This document shows, piece after piece, positions 1-11,513 of a stretch of 64,000 bases of DNA; the first letter of the stretch is position 1; each line of letters opens with the position of its first letter. Source of the DNA: Fragum whitleyi (Eukaryota; Mollusca; Bivalvia; Cardiida; Cardiidae). The DNA is taken from the NCBI GenBank assembly GCA_948146395.1, contig OX411552.1, positions 15,112,957 to 15,176,956 of the forward strand. Direction: 5' to 3'. The notes beneath the pieces were generated by a model, which saw nothing but the letters and a program-made list of their open reading frames with translations, was not told the DNA's origin and made no database searches. A program made the translations under genes and the position numbers.

Positions 1-37
1 TGATCTTTTATGCTTATACAGTCATTCCAATTCTTAG

Positions 38-92
38 TTTGAGAAAATTCTCAGTTGAGAATGAGAAAAGATTTATAACCTTGGGCCTTGAA
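38..92 (+). repeat. Right-end fragment of foldback element
   Basis: The run GAGAAAATTCTCAG followed by TTTATAACCTTGGGCC matches, with changes, the right terminal repeat of the complete foldback at 44892-45149. The left arm is absent. Confidence 0.6.
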
Positions 93-159
93 GCTAATTT
101 CTCTGCAATTTCACAAATTCTACTCTTTACATGCCAGCTGTTTGTTTGTTTGTTAGAAT

Positions 160-400
160 GGTGTATTATGCAGCTTTCAACAATCTTTCAGTTATATTGT
201 AGCAGCTTGATAACCTAACAATGGATTCCTGGTATATCTCTCACCAGTACTATCAGTACATACTTTCCTAGCCTTGAGCTATCAACCCATTGGTTGAAGA
301 CATACACATATAGTTGAAAAAAATGAGTGCCGCCATCAGGAATGGAACCAGGGACCTTCCATGCTAGCTGCTCACAACATATTCTTTCTGTACGCAAAAC
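160..400 (-). repeat. tRNA-derived SINE
   Basis: Read on the minus strand, a degenerate tRNA-like head (GTGCCGCC on the plus strand near 328, and a B-box-like GGAACCAGGG) precedes the body shared with the SINEs at 25647 and 57974. Shared plus-strand pieces include AACCCATTGGTTGAAGAC and GGATTCCTGGTATATCTC. The copy is old, and target-site duplications are not evident. Confidence 0.7.
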
Positions 401-540
401 CTTGAAAGACAACCTACACAGATACGGTCTGACCTTAGTCTAGACACTACCTGCTTATTGTGGAAAAGTCTTGAGTCAGAAAGAATAGTTTAGATATCCC
501 CAAATTGACAAGTTTTTTGACACAATTTTTATATTCAGCT

Positions 541-720
541 GGGGCCTGTTTTACTAAACATCTCAAGAAAATATTAATAGTAAGTACAAAACACAAATTG
601 TACCTGAGTTTTCATTCATTGTTAGATTCTACCTTGCAATATCTCATCAGAATCTTCCTTCGATAAAGTGCTATCAATTATGTTTCTTTTTATTGAAGAC
701 AGGTTTACCTGTCTTTCAAT
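541..720. repeat. Half copy of a MITE with GGGGC-TGTTTTACTAAAC end
   Basis: The end GGGGCCTGTTTTACTAAAC and the following ~150 bases match the left half of the complete MITE at 29332-29574, including TTTTCATTCATTgTTAGATTC. The right terminal repeat is missing. Confidence 0.6.
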
Positions 721-1299
721 ATAGGGATCGTCGTCATCGGATTTTGATAACAAACCTACATGTGTCATTACGCTCAAAAAAGTAGACCCATTCATAATAA
801 ACACGGCAAAAATAATCAATAGTGTAGCAATATACTGTAAAATTTTGGTGCTGACCTAAATTCTGGCCGGGACCTCAGGGGAGTGAACACGTGATCTATG
901 CAGAAGTTGCCTGCAGAAACGTGTTTTACATTCGTAACTGGTGCTGTTGTAGGGCGTTTTCGGCTGCAATCTTTTGCATTTGCTCCAAATTTTCAATTGC
1001 ATCCTACAACTGTTTTTATGCATAGCATTGGCAAGCTATTTTCAGTTCCCCATTTTAGACTCCCTATTTCTCGTAAAATTGTGTGTTTGAGTGTCCTTAA
1101 GGTTGCTTTATTTATCCGTCTCCTGGGCCTGTCGTAGTGTAAATGGATAAAAACTAAAATAGCACAAGGCTATTTGAATAAACTTGTAAACCCTTGGAAT
1201 TTCCTAGGTTTGAATTTTTACTTGGATATACGGAGAAATTTCGATGGCTTATCAAATTACTTTATCATTAGGCTTGTTTTGTCTATCCATATTGTACAG

Positions 1300-1469
1300 C
1301 ATTCGGAACATCACTCGGTCATTTCCGTAAACGGCAACAGATCGTGATTGTGATATTCACTCGGCAATCATCGGGCGATCTCCGAAGTATCAGATCTATC
1401 TAAATGTAGGTTACGGAATCGGCCGAGTTGTGACGAATGCGTTAGATTGGCCGAGTGGTGTTCCGAATG
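1300..1469. mobile_element. Short foldback MITE with CATTCGGAACA termini
   Basis: The left end CATTCGGAACATCACTCGG is the inverted complement of the right end CCGAGTGGTGTTCCGAATG, with one mismatch. The interior is GC-richer than its surroundings and has several CGG/CCG steps. No ORF. Found once in the window. Confidence 0.65.
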
Positions 1470-3384
1470 GCCTATACAGTAGTACCACGCATGCACGACC
1501 CCGGTTTTGAGTTTCCACTTTTGTTTTCAACAATTTTCTGACAATAACAAAAACTGTTTTGGAAACTGGAATGGATTTATTTGTAACATTCTGGAGTGGA
1601 CTTTGAAAGAATTCTACTCAAGGTGATAAATGCTGTAGCTCGGGATTTCATTTAACGATCTGTCATTTTGGCAGTTTTGTCAAAATTGAAAGTTCACCGG
1701 ATAGTTCAATCCGAATCTTGGTCTAGAAAAGCAGTCCCGTGGAAAAGGCCTGAAAGGTTGGTTGTCTTAACAGGTTTATATATTATTTTGTAGTAAACAT
1801 AATTTTCTACTAAGTAAGACCATATGCAAGGAGAATAACCTGAAATGGAGATCGAAATATCTCAATGGAAAAATAGAAATAGAATGTTTCACTCCTGGAA
1901 GAAACTTAAACAGTATTCATAAAAAAGCTACAGCTATTATACGGGAAAATACGTCTTCTTGGTATTGACTTTGACTAGTAAAAGTATAAGAATATTGGTA
2001 TTACTTTCATTGCTTCTTCTATGTGGAGATAATTAGCCAAATCCTGGATCAGATAATAAATGTAAAAGAAATTTGAACAAATTTCCAATTCAGGGCAATA
2101 TTCACCATGGCAATGAAATGTTCAGCTCTTCATCAAGGGGTAAGCAATGTGTGTCATGTGGATTAACATTTTATTTAAGATTTTTACACATCCACTTAAT
2201 AAGTTTGACTGGAAAAAAATCGGATTTGGATCATATTGGATTAATGGGGATAATCTATACAATTTTATAAAACAGGGTTGCAATAATTCATATGAGTTTT
2301 TAGAATACAGGAATTGCCACCATATCTCTGTTGGTTAAATGAATATTTTTCATTTAGGATAATGAAAACTTACACTTGGGGATGAATAGCGATTATGAAG
2401 GCAGTTACCCTCTTGTTAAGCTTGAATTGGCTAGAGGGATAGGTTTATCTGGAAGTGATGAGTCTTCAAAGTAAAGCATATTCATTAGTTAGGAAGGTGT
2501 AGTTTCCATATGTAACCATCAATGATTGTTTTGAATTTTTGATTCCCACTCAAAGAGATCTTCTCAAAACGCCACAATTTTCATTCCAATTGTTAATATT
2601 CAGTCCTGTCTTCAATTCAGGCCTTTCAGGCCTTTGATTTTTTTTTTTTTTCTCAATTGTCGAAATTGCAGTTGTTATATTTAACACTTTACCCTTTATA
2701 CTTTGTACTTTAATTTAAAAAAATCTAGATGACAAGACAGTTAGATACTTTATGTGGTAAAAAGTCTCGATAAATTTTCAGAAAAGTATTGTTTCTCAGA
2801 AAATCAGCTGTTTTTAGATATTGTTGCATGATATAGAAGATAACTACCATGTTTGTTTGTAACGACCAATAAATGAAAGGACTTCAAATATTTATCTCCC
2901 CACATATATGGCTATAATTGACGCACTTTTCTAATTCTGTTTTCTCATTTTTACGTATCAGAACAATCTCTTTCCCCTGAAGGCTGATGTAATCACTCTA
3001 AAAGGATGAGATACCATCGGAAAGGAACCTTTGTGATCCCGACCTTAAGTGGAAAAAAGATCGAAAAAATCTTTTTAATGTTCAAAAAGGATTAGGTGAC
3101 GGGAAGAATTGAAATGGAGTGTAATTTATAACGAGATGTAGGATAAAACGGGAAGATACCTATCTGGCACATGATAGGTTTTTCCTCGAGACAGTTTTCC
3201 GATAAAACATATTGGTAAAAACATTGACTTTCTAATCATAAAAAAAATGTGATAATTTGTGAATTTATAAAGCACTAGTACTAGATTAAGATAACCTTAA
3301 AAACATATGATTTATTTGAAATTGTCGCAACATCATAACATCTCGAAGCTATTTCATATAGAAGATATTTAAATTATACTGTTT
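1470..3384. other. Unannotated AT-rich stretch
   Basis: I see no convincing exon, repeat or RNA here apart from a poly-T run near 2638-2652. Confidence 0.5.
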
Positions 3385-3635
3385 TTAACCCTCTTCATGC
3401 TGAACCCGGAATATTCCTGTCTTGGCAGTACCTATAGACAAACATCAGCCTGCACATATGTGCAGTCTGATCTTTGTCTATACCACCTCAGATTTTCCTT
3501 TTTAAACCAGAAAAGTTTCAGAACTTATATTTTCAAAATCAAATGCTGAATCAGAAGTAGGAAATACAGCGCTTTCAGCACATTGATTTATATATAATTT
3601 TGCCAAGCTTTTTTATTCAGCAGGACAAGGGTTTA
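3385..3635 (+). mobile_element. TTAA-flanked MITE, CCCTTGTCATGC family (piggyBac-like ends)
   Basis: The element starts TTAACCCTCTTCATGCTGAA and ends in the inverted GCAGGACAAGGGTTTA. The interior carries the family hallmark palindrome AGCCTGCACATATGTGCAG flanked by a TAGACAAA / TTTGTCTA pair. Several relatives occur in the window. A TTAA target plus CCC start is typical of piggyBac-type elements; the family assignment is an inference. Confidence 0.75.
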
Positions 3636-3689
3636 GATGTTGAGCTTATGAAGGTGGCCATGCTTCATCAAAATCTACTGGCTCCATAT

Positions 3690-3926
3690 AGGTCATACTA
3701 ATGTTTTGGAAGGAGGTATAGACAAAGATCAGCCTGCACAAATGCCAAGTCTGATTTAAGATTATATCACCTAATTTTTATCACCTAATTTTCTTTCACA
3801 AATCTAGAATTTTTTTTAAAAAAAATCTTCATAAATACTTACTTTGAATTAGTGAATCTAGTGCTATCAGCACTTTGATTTTGTTGTAATTATATGAAGA
3901 TGTTAATTCAGCATAACAAGGGCTAA
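3690..3926 (+). repeat. Degenerate second copy of the CCCTTGTCATGC MITE
   Basis: It contains GGAGGTATAGACAAAGATC and CAGCCTGCACAAATGCCAAG and ends AATTCAGCATAACAAGGG. The left end is lost. It lies just downstream of the copy at 3385, in the same orientation. Confidence 0.6.
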
Positions 3927-4343
3927 TACCCTCTAATCTAGAGTACAACCTAGGCCTTCAAAGTCTAGATTAAGGATTTATTTCATGGGGACTTTCAATC
4001 ATAAGCAAATCTTCAAACCTAGGATTTCTATGTTTTTTGAAAATCTGTTTTCTACCCTATTGATCCTAAAATTTTGAAAGATAGGATCAACTTAATGTAG
4101 TAGTCCTGATCAACAGTTCTTAAGATTTGTACACCAAGGTCCAAACAAACATAGTAGACCAAAAGCAAACTGCTTCCTTAGAAGTTGATAAGGGTATTCA
4201 ATGTTTGCCTTTCTTAAAACATCATTGAGTTCAAAAACCTTCTTTTATTCCACTCTCTAAGACTTTGAGAACAATACTTGTCTTGCTTTATGACTGTGTC
4301 TGAAATCTTAGCTGAGTTACAGTAATTCTATTCAAATCTCCCT

Positions 4344-4572
4344 TTAATCCTTTCCTGTTTAATCCCTGCTTTTTACGTGCCTGTGATTTTATGATTAAGA
4401 AAATATTGTGAAAAAAGAAGAAATTGCTCCTGACAAGCAATTTCTTCTTTTGCCACACTATTTTCTACCCTACTGAATAATTATTTTTCAAATTAAATCC
4501 ACTTTAAATTTTCGTCTGCAAAACCTTTGAATTTCGACAGGTCAAAAATTTTGTAAAACAGGAAAGGGTTAA
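4344..4572 (+). mobile_element. TTAA-flanked MITE, CCCTTTCCTGTTT family
   Basis: The ends TTAATCCTTTCCTGTTTAA and AAACAGGAAAGGGTTAA are inverted repeats. The centre is a perfect hairpin built on GAAGAAATTGCT / AGCAATTTCTTC. Two further copies lie at 32259 and 41711, the latter inverted. The right end sits 41 bp from the FOG-like exon. Confidence 0.8.
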
Positions 4573-4613
4573 CAAAACCTGCAGAACCTCTGGTTATTTG
4601 AGCAAAAATATAC

Positions 4614-4734
4614 CTTCAAAAAATACTTTAGTGTTATGATCTGCCGTCAACTCTGCTGGTTTTAACAATGACAACCATGCTCCTGAATCTTCTGTGACCT
4701 TGATGAAGGTTAAGTCTCCAACTGCCGTCTGGAA
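4614..4734 (-). CDS. ZFPM: Internal exon: second half of the PR-like domain of the same FOG/ZFPM-like gene
   Basis: This 121-nt exon has acceptor TTTTCAG before TTCCAGACGG and donor TTTGAAG before GTATAT. It starts in phase 0, matching the phase-0 end of the exon at 21743, and ends in phase 1 on a split Gly codon. It encodes 40 residues. Residues 20-37 read WLSLLKPAELTADHNTKV; the spacing of W-L-x-x-L, A-x-L-T and N-T resembles the corresponding stretch of vertebrate FOG1. PR domains usually continue from here with an aromatic strand and a G-E-E-L-like motif, so the next exon must lie further left; none is visible in 1-4613. A second AG six bases downstream (TTCCAG) could act as an alternative acceptor and drop two residues. 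The MITE at 4344 ends only 41 bases downstream of the donor. Confidence 0.72.
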
Positions 4735-5916
4735 CTGAAAATAGATGTAACAGAACTGAATTACCAGCAATATTTGTATTTTATTAATTTTTTTCTTACA
4801 CTCTGTTTTTTTATCAAACCAAAGTTTGCTCAATGAATTTACAATCCTTAATCCATGATCAGGCACTGAGTTCTATGTCAGATGTTACCAGATGCATTGC
4901 TGCAGTATCACAAAAGAATGACGATATATTTTGTGCATGGTTACATAAAGAGTAAAATACTTTCAAAGTCAAATGCAAATCCATCTCGAATTACAAGAGG
5001 AGTTGTGTAAATGAAAAATGGGAGTACAGTACAACTTGTGTTAAGCAGCCACTTACAGAACTACCAAAAGCCGTCGCTTATGGGAATGGTCACTTAACAT
5101 AATATTACATGATTAGGTCAGATCGGTCATTTTGATGGCATATAGATTGTAGCGTAAGTCTTTTTTTATTCCAATGATGTTAAAACAAATTAGAATTCTA
5201 GTGGGTTTCAACAGCATAAGATTCAAAATTATTAGTTAAAAATGTCCACTTTTTCAGAGATTTTGTTTACATTGATGGGACTTTTTATCATTGTCACTAA
5301 ATAAAGTCGGTAGGTTAATAGATGTAGTGGCGCAAGCAATATCGACTGTACAAACAGACAGACTGATGGAGAATATGCTACCAATATACGACTACCTCTT
5401 GCATTGTATGATAAATTCACAGATGTACAGAAAATGGATTAATTATCAAAATTATGATTTTATAGAAATGGTGATAACCAGAACATTGATTATTGAAAAT
5501 GAAAATTTCTGCCAGCGGCCACTCCTTATCAGCTGTTATTATTTTCATAATAAATTGACACTTGAAGGAACCTTTGTTATTCAATTAATTTTTTATCAGC
5601 GTTGAAGATCTTAATATCATTTTTTAATAATAATGAGTCAAGATGGTTCAAATGTCAGGTGATTTTGCTTCATGCATTGGGAATTCATTTCGATTCCGCC
5701 GAAAGATTAGGTATGATTTATCAAGGTTCATTGAAGGAGTTCATCATAACAAATGTTCTTTCTAAACATACACTAGAATTTTCATGACTTGAAAAGTTTA
5801 ATTTCATGTAAGGATACATGATGGAATCAGAAATATAATAATCCTTTAATGCAGCATTCCAAATATCAAATGCATGCACATATATGATATTTACAAAAAA
5901 AACTATTTGCACTAAA

Positions 5917-5968
5917 TGAAAACTCTGATCAGCCTGTGCATCTGCACAGACTGATCAGAGTCTTCACT
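5917..5968. repeat. Hairpin core of the GAGCCTGTG MITE family
   Basis: AACTCTGATCAGCCTGTGCA and its near inverse TGCACAGACTGATCAGAGT form a hairpin that matches the centre of the MITEs at 41342 and 61846. The outer ends are missing. Confidence 0.55.
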
Positions 5969-5984
5969 TTTATCTAAGCAGGTA

Positions 5985-6312
5985 TAGGTATAGGTGTGAC
6001 GTAGGTGTGTGTGTGTATTTCCGTTTATTTATCGTCGCTACCGTAGCACATGCCCATATGAGCGACGTCCCCAGAAGACGGTTAGTTGTTACGGGGGATA
6101 GTGCAAGGATACATGACGAAACTACTGCTGAGATCTGCCATGGTTCTTTAACGTGCTCGGTGTAAAGCACCGTCTCACGGGGCCTCGGTTTAACGTCTCA
6201 TCCGAAAGACAATTAGTTTTGTTAATGTGCCAGCCCGGGTTGTGAACCCACACCGTCGAACTTCAATGGTTTTGAAGTCCGGTGCTCAACCAATTGAGTT
6301 AATCGGGCTGAC
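5985..6312 (-). repeat. tRNA-derived SINE with conserved central domain
   Basis: On the minus strand the head (about 6215-6310) has an A-box-like TTAACTCAATTGG, a B-box-like GGTTCACAACC and a short acceptor-like pairing (CAGCCCG with CGGGCTG). A body follows with TTCGGATGAGACGTTAAACC and GCACGTTAAAGAACC. I recall similar blocks as a conserved core of mollusc SINEs but will not name the domain. The tail is a CCTATA-type short repeat near 5985. It differs from the SINE family at 25647. Confidence 0.75.
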
Positions 6313-6962
6313 ATCGTAGGTGTTGAGTCCATTACCATAGGTATATCGGGTATATTTAAAAAAAAAAGCATATGATAGGAATTGAACGCGATACCTCTTT
6401 TTCAACTTTGAAAGTACATGAATGAGGAAACCTTGCTATCCAAGATAATAAATATATTTCATTTGAAAGGTATTTTTATCAGTTTTAGGTATTGTTTAAA
6501 CCTGTTTTATCTATTTTGAAAGAATAGCACAGGAATAAAGAATAACCATCAAAAGTAGATTTCATGGCTCACCGCACAAAATCTACCTATACATGTACTG
6601 ATAAATTGAATTTTGTGCTGAAAAAACCAATCATCATTGATTTTCTCCCAAACCTCCCTATATACTACCATCCTATTTTCTGGTGCACTTAACAGTAATA
6701 TTAGGACAGATCTTTTAGGAATTCAATCTCTTCGAATACTATGAAATTGTTCTAACAGTTTCCGTAATTTTAAATTTTACGATCTGTGACGGGTTACCTT
6801 TACAAAATCATGTTGTGAATGACAGGGGAAAGGTTAGCTATAAAATAGCTTTGAAACCTTTTAAAGTCGATACTATCTTTATTACCAGACAAATTAAAAC
6901 GAGAAATATTTCTATAAAATTCAAACATTTTTTTCGATAGAAATGATGAAACAATATGTAAT

Positions 6963-6997
6963 CGGAGGGTGTATATAATAATTAATCACCCTCCGGC
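6963..6997. repeat. Short hairpin GGAGGGTG / CACCCTCC
   Basis: An 8-bp perfect stem, extended imperfectly, around an AT-only loop. Too small to assign. Confidence 0.4.
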
Positions 6998-7524
6998 AAT
7001 AGATGAGTATCGTTTATTTTTCACAAACTGATTGAGAGGAGACGAATTGATTCATGTGAAATTGATCAGTTGCTTTGATAATGTTAAAATATAATATTTC
7101 TGTTTTACAAAATAAATATTTTACACCATAATGATAATTCTAATTTCATTTTCATTCTTCCATAACGATTTGTCATCCCACAGAGCTAAAATATGCTGAA
7201 TAGGCAGAAAAAACTCAGTAAGCACTGGATGACAAAAAAAGACATATTCTGCTTGTGACCAAGGCCTTTTCTCAAAATATTTATGCACTGAATGGGCCAA
7301 ACTTAACAATTAGACAACAGAAGCATGGGCGTAACAAGGATTTTAAAATTCAAACGCACAAAATTGGCGTCTGCTAGAAAATATATTGTTGCTAGGAAAA
7401 CACAATCAAATTGACCTCAATCCCCTCTATTTTGGCATTACATGTATATGGAGAACTGGGAAAGGCTTCACCAGGAATGTTTTAATGATTCTAAAATTAA
7501 TAAATAAATTTATGGTCAATACAT

Positions 7525-7590
7525 CTTAACTACAAATTGAAAAAGCTGTAGTTACAATGTTATGATCATTCATCAGAGGATTTATTACCG
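7525..7590. repeat. Hairpin of the AACTACAG / CTGTAGTT family
   Basis: TTAACTACAAATTGAAAAAG and CTGTAGTTACAATGTTATGA form an imperfect hairpin related to those at 26310 and 39693 and to the unit of the tandem array at 10190. Confidence 0.5.
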
Positions 7591-7894
7591 ACAGAGGATT
7601 TATATTGCATTATGCACTTGCGTAATGTGCATAATAGTAGCTATAACACCCTTGAGAAAGTTATGTATATATGACCTTCACAAATGGCCTTGACATAGTT
7701 GTCAGATAACTTTAACCACAATGATAGGTAATGCATACTGATGACCTCTAAAGTTTACTTTATTCGACCTGAAATTGACCTTTGACGAAAAGTGGTCTAA
7801 ATTTCAATATCAATGAATTGACAGATCTTGTCAATTTATGAAGTATATTCCAATGAAAACAATGTATTCAATATGACAAATTAAGTCATTGACT

Positions 7895-8061
7895 GGTCAA
7901 TAAAATTGACCTACCAGTTTAAGGTCAATCAAATTGACCTACCAGTTTAAGGTCAATCAAATTGACCTACCAGTTTAAGGTCAATAAAATTGACCTACCA
8001 GTTCAAGGTGAATAAAATTAACCTACCAGTTCAAGGTCAATAAAATTGACCTACCAGTTTA
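7895..8061. repeat. 28-bp minisatellite, six copies
   Basis: The unit is GGTCAATAAAATTGACCTAC plus CAGTTTAA, with AATAAA/AATCAA and TTTAA/TTCAA variants. Each unit is itself a small palindrome (GGTCAAT...ATTGACC). The six copies are nearly uniform, so the array is young or homogenised. Confidence 0.9.
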
Positions 8062-8615
8062 CAATCATGTAAAATACAGTCAACCTTGAGTTAGAGCTTT
8101 CAAAGTTAAACAGGCAAATGACAAGTGGGTCCCATAAGTTTTGAACAAATTGTTAGATGGATGCATGCATAATTCTGAAATATTAGATACCAATTCTTAT
8201 TAAAACATTTTTCGATAAATCAAAATTGAAGGAACAATGCTATTTTATGTTAAATGGTACTAACATTAGTTTTGCGCTTGTGCTGACTCCTCAAAATGCA
8301 AGTCATTAGATTTGTTGAAAGCGGTCATTATCAAAACTTAATAATGGATAGGTAAAAAGGTTTCCAATTTCTATTTGAAGTGAATCAGATGGGAGGGATA
8401 TTTTGCTACCTCACAAATCTGACAGTTATGTTTTTATGCTCAATAAATTTGAAATTTACTCCTATTCAACAAGGCTAAAAGGATTTTTTTTCACATTATA
8501 ACTCTTTTCTTGTGTAAATGGCTGCTAAAGTTTTATGATTTATGCTTATTTAAATTCACTATCTACAACACTAAAATGTTGCAAATAACATTTCAGTCAT
8601 AATGAAACTGAATAA

Positions 8616-8858
8616 ACCCTAGGCAAAAAAAATGCATTAGATTCAAAGTGCTGAAAGCACTGGATGCACTTATTGTGAAACAATATTTATTTTGCAAAAA
8701 AAAGAAGATTTTTTTAATCTTCAGTTTTTAAACTATTTTGGCTTAAAACAGAAAATCAGATGGTTTAGGCTAAGATCAGCCTGCACATATTCACAGGTTT
8801 ATCTTTGTCTAAATCTACTAAAAGAGTTATATTCCTGGTTCAGCATTACAAGACTTAA
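8616..8858 (-). repeat. Inverted copy of the CCCTTGTCATGC MITE
   Basis: Read on the minus strand it ends with GTTCAGCATTACAAGACTTAA on the plus strand and carries AGATCAGCCTGCACATATTC in the centre. The left end is diverged (AAACCCTAGGC). Confidence 0.6.
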
Positions 8859-9005
8859 CTTTACATGATTGTTCATATGTCTCTAAAGAGCGCTTAGAAG
8901 ACGTTGTAGAAAATGGACGATGATCTTAAAGGTATGAATCTTGCCTGCAAAATGTTTAAATTCAGGTTTTGATTCTGAAAGACTGTAAAACCAATCAAAG
9001 GGTAA

Positions 9006-9064
9006 GTGCAACACTATTGTAAGTGTCTATGCATCTATAGGCACTTACAATAGTGTTGCGCTGA
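9006..9064. mobile_element. 59-bp hairpin MITE
   Basis: GCAACACTATTGTAAGTG and CACTTACAATAGTGTTGC are exact inverses around a ~20-base loop that itself partly pairs. It belongs to the family of 60-75 bp hairpins scattered through the window. Confidence 0.8.
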
Positions 9065-9109
9065 CCACTCTTGTATTACAAGAGCTATGTCGGACATGGC
9101 CATCCCCCG

Positions 9110-9365
9110 CCATCAAAGCTTGATAGTAAACTGAAGCCTAATCAAAGGACAATAAATCCAAAATTAAGCAAGTAAGCGTTGTAGTTCTTGTGCATTTCAC
9201 TTCTTCTCCATGAGATCTATCTACCCATTAAGTTTCAAGTTGATAGCTTTTATACTTTACGAGATATGCTCCGGACAAGTTTAGTGACAGAAAGACAGAA
9301 CGACGGAATGACGGCCGGAGACCATTACTATTATCCCCTTTGCCGAATGGTAGGGGATGATAAAG
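9110..9365 (+). repeat. Dispersed repeat with a purine-rich GACAGAAAGACAG tail
   Basis: The text TTTCAAGTTGATAGCTTTTA, ACGAGATATGCTCCGGACAA, then AGACAGAACGACGG and a pair CCCCTTTG is a block I recall as common in bivalve genomic DNA. The small ORFs on both strands here are fortuitous. Confidence 0.55.
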
Positions 9366-9851
9366 ACTGTCTTGGTATTTCGAAAACTCTTGATTAAGAT
9401 ACCCATCAGCCCATTTCTTTCCTTGCAAGTCCATATCTACAGTTATAAAATAATCCATTTTCTTTGTAGATAAAATCTTAAGGTGATCAATCTCTAGAGA
9501 GTAAAAGTTTTCATGAAAAAAATCTGTTTGATGTTTCGTATCAATATTTTCACATTTGCAAATTTCAAATATAAATTTCATCGACATCATGATTTAGCTT
9601 GTGGCTCTTATGTTTTGTATAGATTTGAATACTGATTTCAATTAAAGAAGAGTAAAACACCTCTGAAAGTGCAATTAAATTTACACTCTTTATCTTGGTA
9701 CAATTAGCAACTGATGCTTGACTTTCCATCTTAATTGGCCATAGAAGAGTAGCAAAGCTTTTAACAAGGGTTATATTAATTATACACATCAAAATTAATC
9801 AAAATCAAATTATTTTTTTCAGTAGCATTCATTAATATAGGCACTTAATAC

Positions 9852-10137
9852 AGGAGTGTGGAAATAAGATTTATCACTACTTGTCCCTGGACAAGTAAAA
9901 CATGATTCTCTAATTGTCCAGAATCAACATGAGGTGGTACACTAAAACAAAAAGAAAACAATATTTTTCAACTTTTGATACAAACATTTGGCTAATTAGT
10001 CTCTTACCTCTTTTAGGTACCATTCTGTGATTTGTCCTCAATATACATGTTCACATAGAAGTGGCAAAGAAAAATGTACCTGTCCACAGGTAGAAAAGGC
10101 CATGTCGGACAAGTTGGGCATGGGAATTCCACACCCT
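9852..10137. mobile_element. MITE with AGGAGTGTGGAA / TTCCACACCC termini
   Basis: The ends are inverted repeats, the right one continuing as GACAAGTTGGGCATGGGAAT. A related right-end fragment is found inverted at 17162-17210. No coding capacity. Confidence 0.65.
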
Positions 10138-10189
10138 TGCTCAAGACATTAATGTGCTAAGGTCTTGAATCAGTATATCCATTGTAGTA

Positions 10190-11262
10190 TAATTTAGATG
10201 TTTTGTGAGATCTACATCTTTGGGCGACCAACACATTGTAACTACAGTTTATTTTAAGCTGTAATTTAGATGTTTTGTGAGATCTACATCATTGGGCGAC
10301 CATCATATTGTAACTACAGTTTATTTTAAGCTGTAATTTAGATGTTTTAAAGATCTTCATTATTGGGCGACCAACACATTGTAACTACAGTCTATTTTAA
10401 GTTGTAATTTAGATGTTTCGTGAGATCTACATTATTTGGCGACCAACACATAGTAACCTCAGTTTATTTTTAGATGTAATTTAGATATTTTGTGAGAGCT
10501 ACATCATTTGTTGACCAACACATTGTAACTACAGTTTATGTTAAGCTGTAATTTAGATGTTTTGTGAGATCTACATTATTTGGCGACATACACATTGTAA
10601 CTACAGTTTATTTTAAGCTGTAATTTAGATGTTTTGTGAGAGCTACATTATTGGGCAACCAACACATTGTAACTACAGTTTATTTTAAGCTGTAATTTAG
10701 ATGTTTTGTGAGATCTACATCATTGGGCGACCATCATATTGTAACTACAGTTTATTTTAAGCTGTAATTTAGATGTTTTAAAGATCTTCATTATTGGGCG
10801 ACCAACACATTGTAACTACAGTCTATTTTAAGTTGTAATTTAGATGTTTCGTGAGATCTACATTATTTGGCGACCAACACATAGTAACCTCAGTTTATTT
10901 TTAGATGTAATTTAGATATTTTGTGAGAGCTACATCATTTGTTGACCAACACATTGTAACTACAGTTTATGTTAAGCTGTAATTTAGATGTTTTGTGAGA
11001 TCTACATTATTTGGCGACATACACATTGTAACTACAGTTTATTTTAAGCTGTAATTTAGATGTTTTGTGAGAGCTACATTATTGGGCAACCAACACATTG
11101 TAACTACAGTTTATTTTAAGCTGTAAATTAGATGTTTCGTGAGATCTACATTATTTGGTGACAAACACATTGTAACTACAGTTTATTTTAAGCTGTAATT
11201 TAGATGTTTCGTGAGATCTACATTATTTGGCGACCAACACATTGTAACTTCAGTAAGCTGTT
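10190..11262. repeat. 72-bp tandem array, fifteen units, with a duplicated six-unit block
   Basis: Units begin GTAATTTAGATGTTTTGTGA and end near ACTACAGTTTATTTTAAGCT, 71-72 bp each. Units at 10261, 10333, 10404, 10476, 10548 and 10620 recur in the same order, apparently without a base change, at 10692, 10764, 10835, 10907, 10979 and 11051. The internal ACTACAG / CTGTAATT arms resemble the hairpins at 26310 and 39693, so the array probably grew from such a MITE. Confidence 0.93.
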
Positions 11263-11338
11263 ATTTCAAGCTTTAGGTTACCCATTTCTAAAATATCTTT
11301 CATTTAAGCGCCTTTGATTTGATCATTTGTTTTTTTGC

Positions 11339-11470
11339 TTGAATGGGATTTTACGCCGCTTTCAACTAACTTTCATTTACATAGCAGCGGCTGGAGCACT
11401 TTAAAATAGATTCTTAGTACACTAGCACTACCATTACATCCTTTCCTAGCCTCCAGCTACCCTTTGATTT
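11339..11470 (-). repeat. SINE fragment lacking the tRNA head
   Basis: ATTTTACGCCGCTTTCAACT, CAGCGGCTGGAGCACTT and CACTACCATTACATCCTTTC match the minus-strand body of the SINE at 57974. The head is missing. Confidence 0.65.
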
Positions 11471-11513
11471 GAATGAAATTATTAGCAGGATTTTATTCAG
11501 TATGACATTTAGC

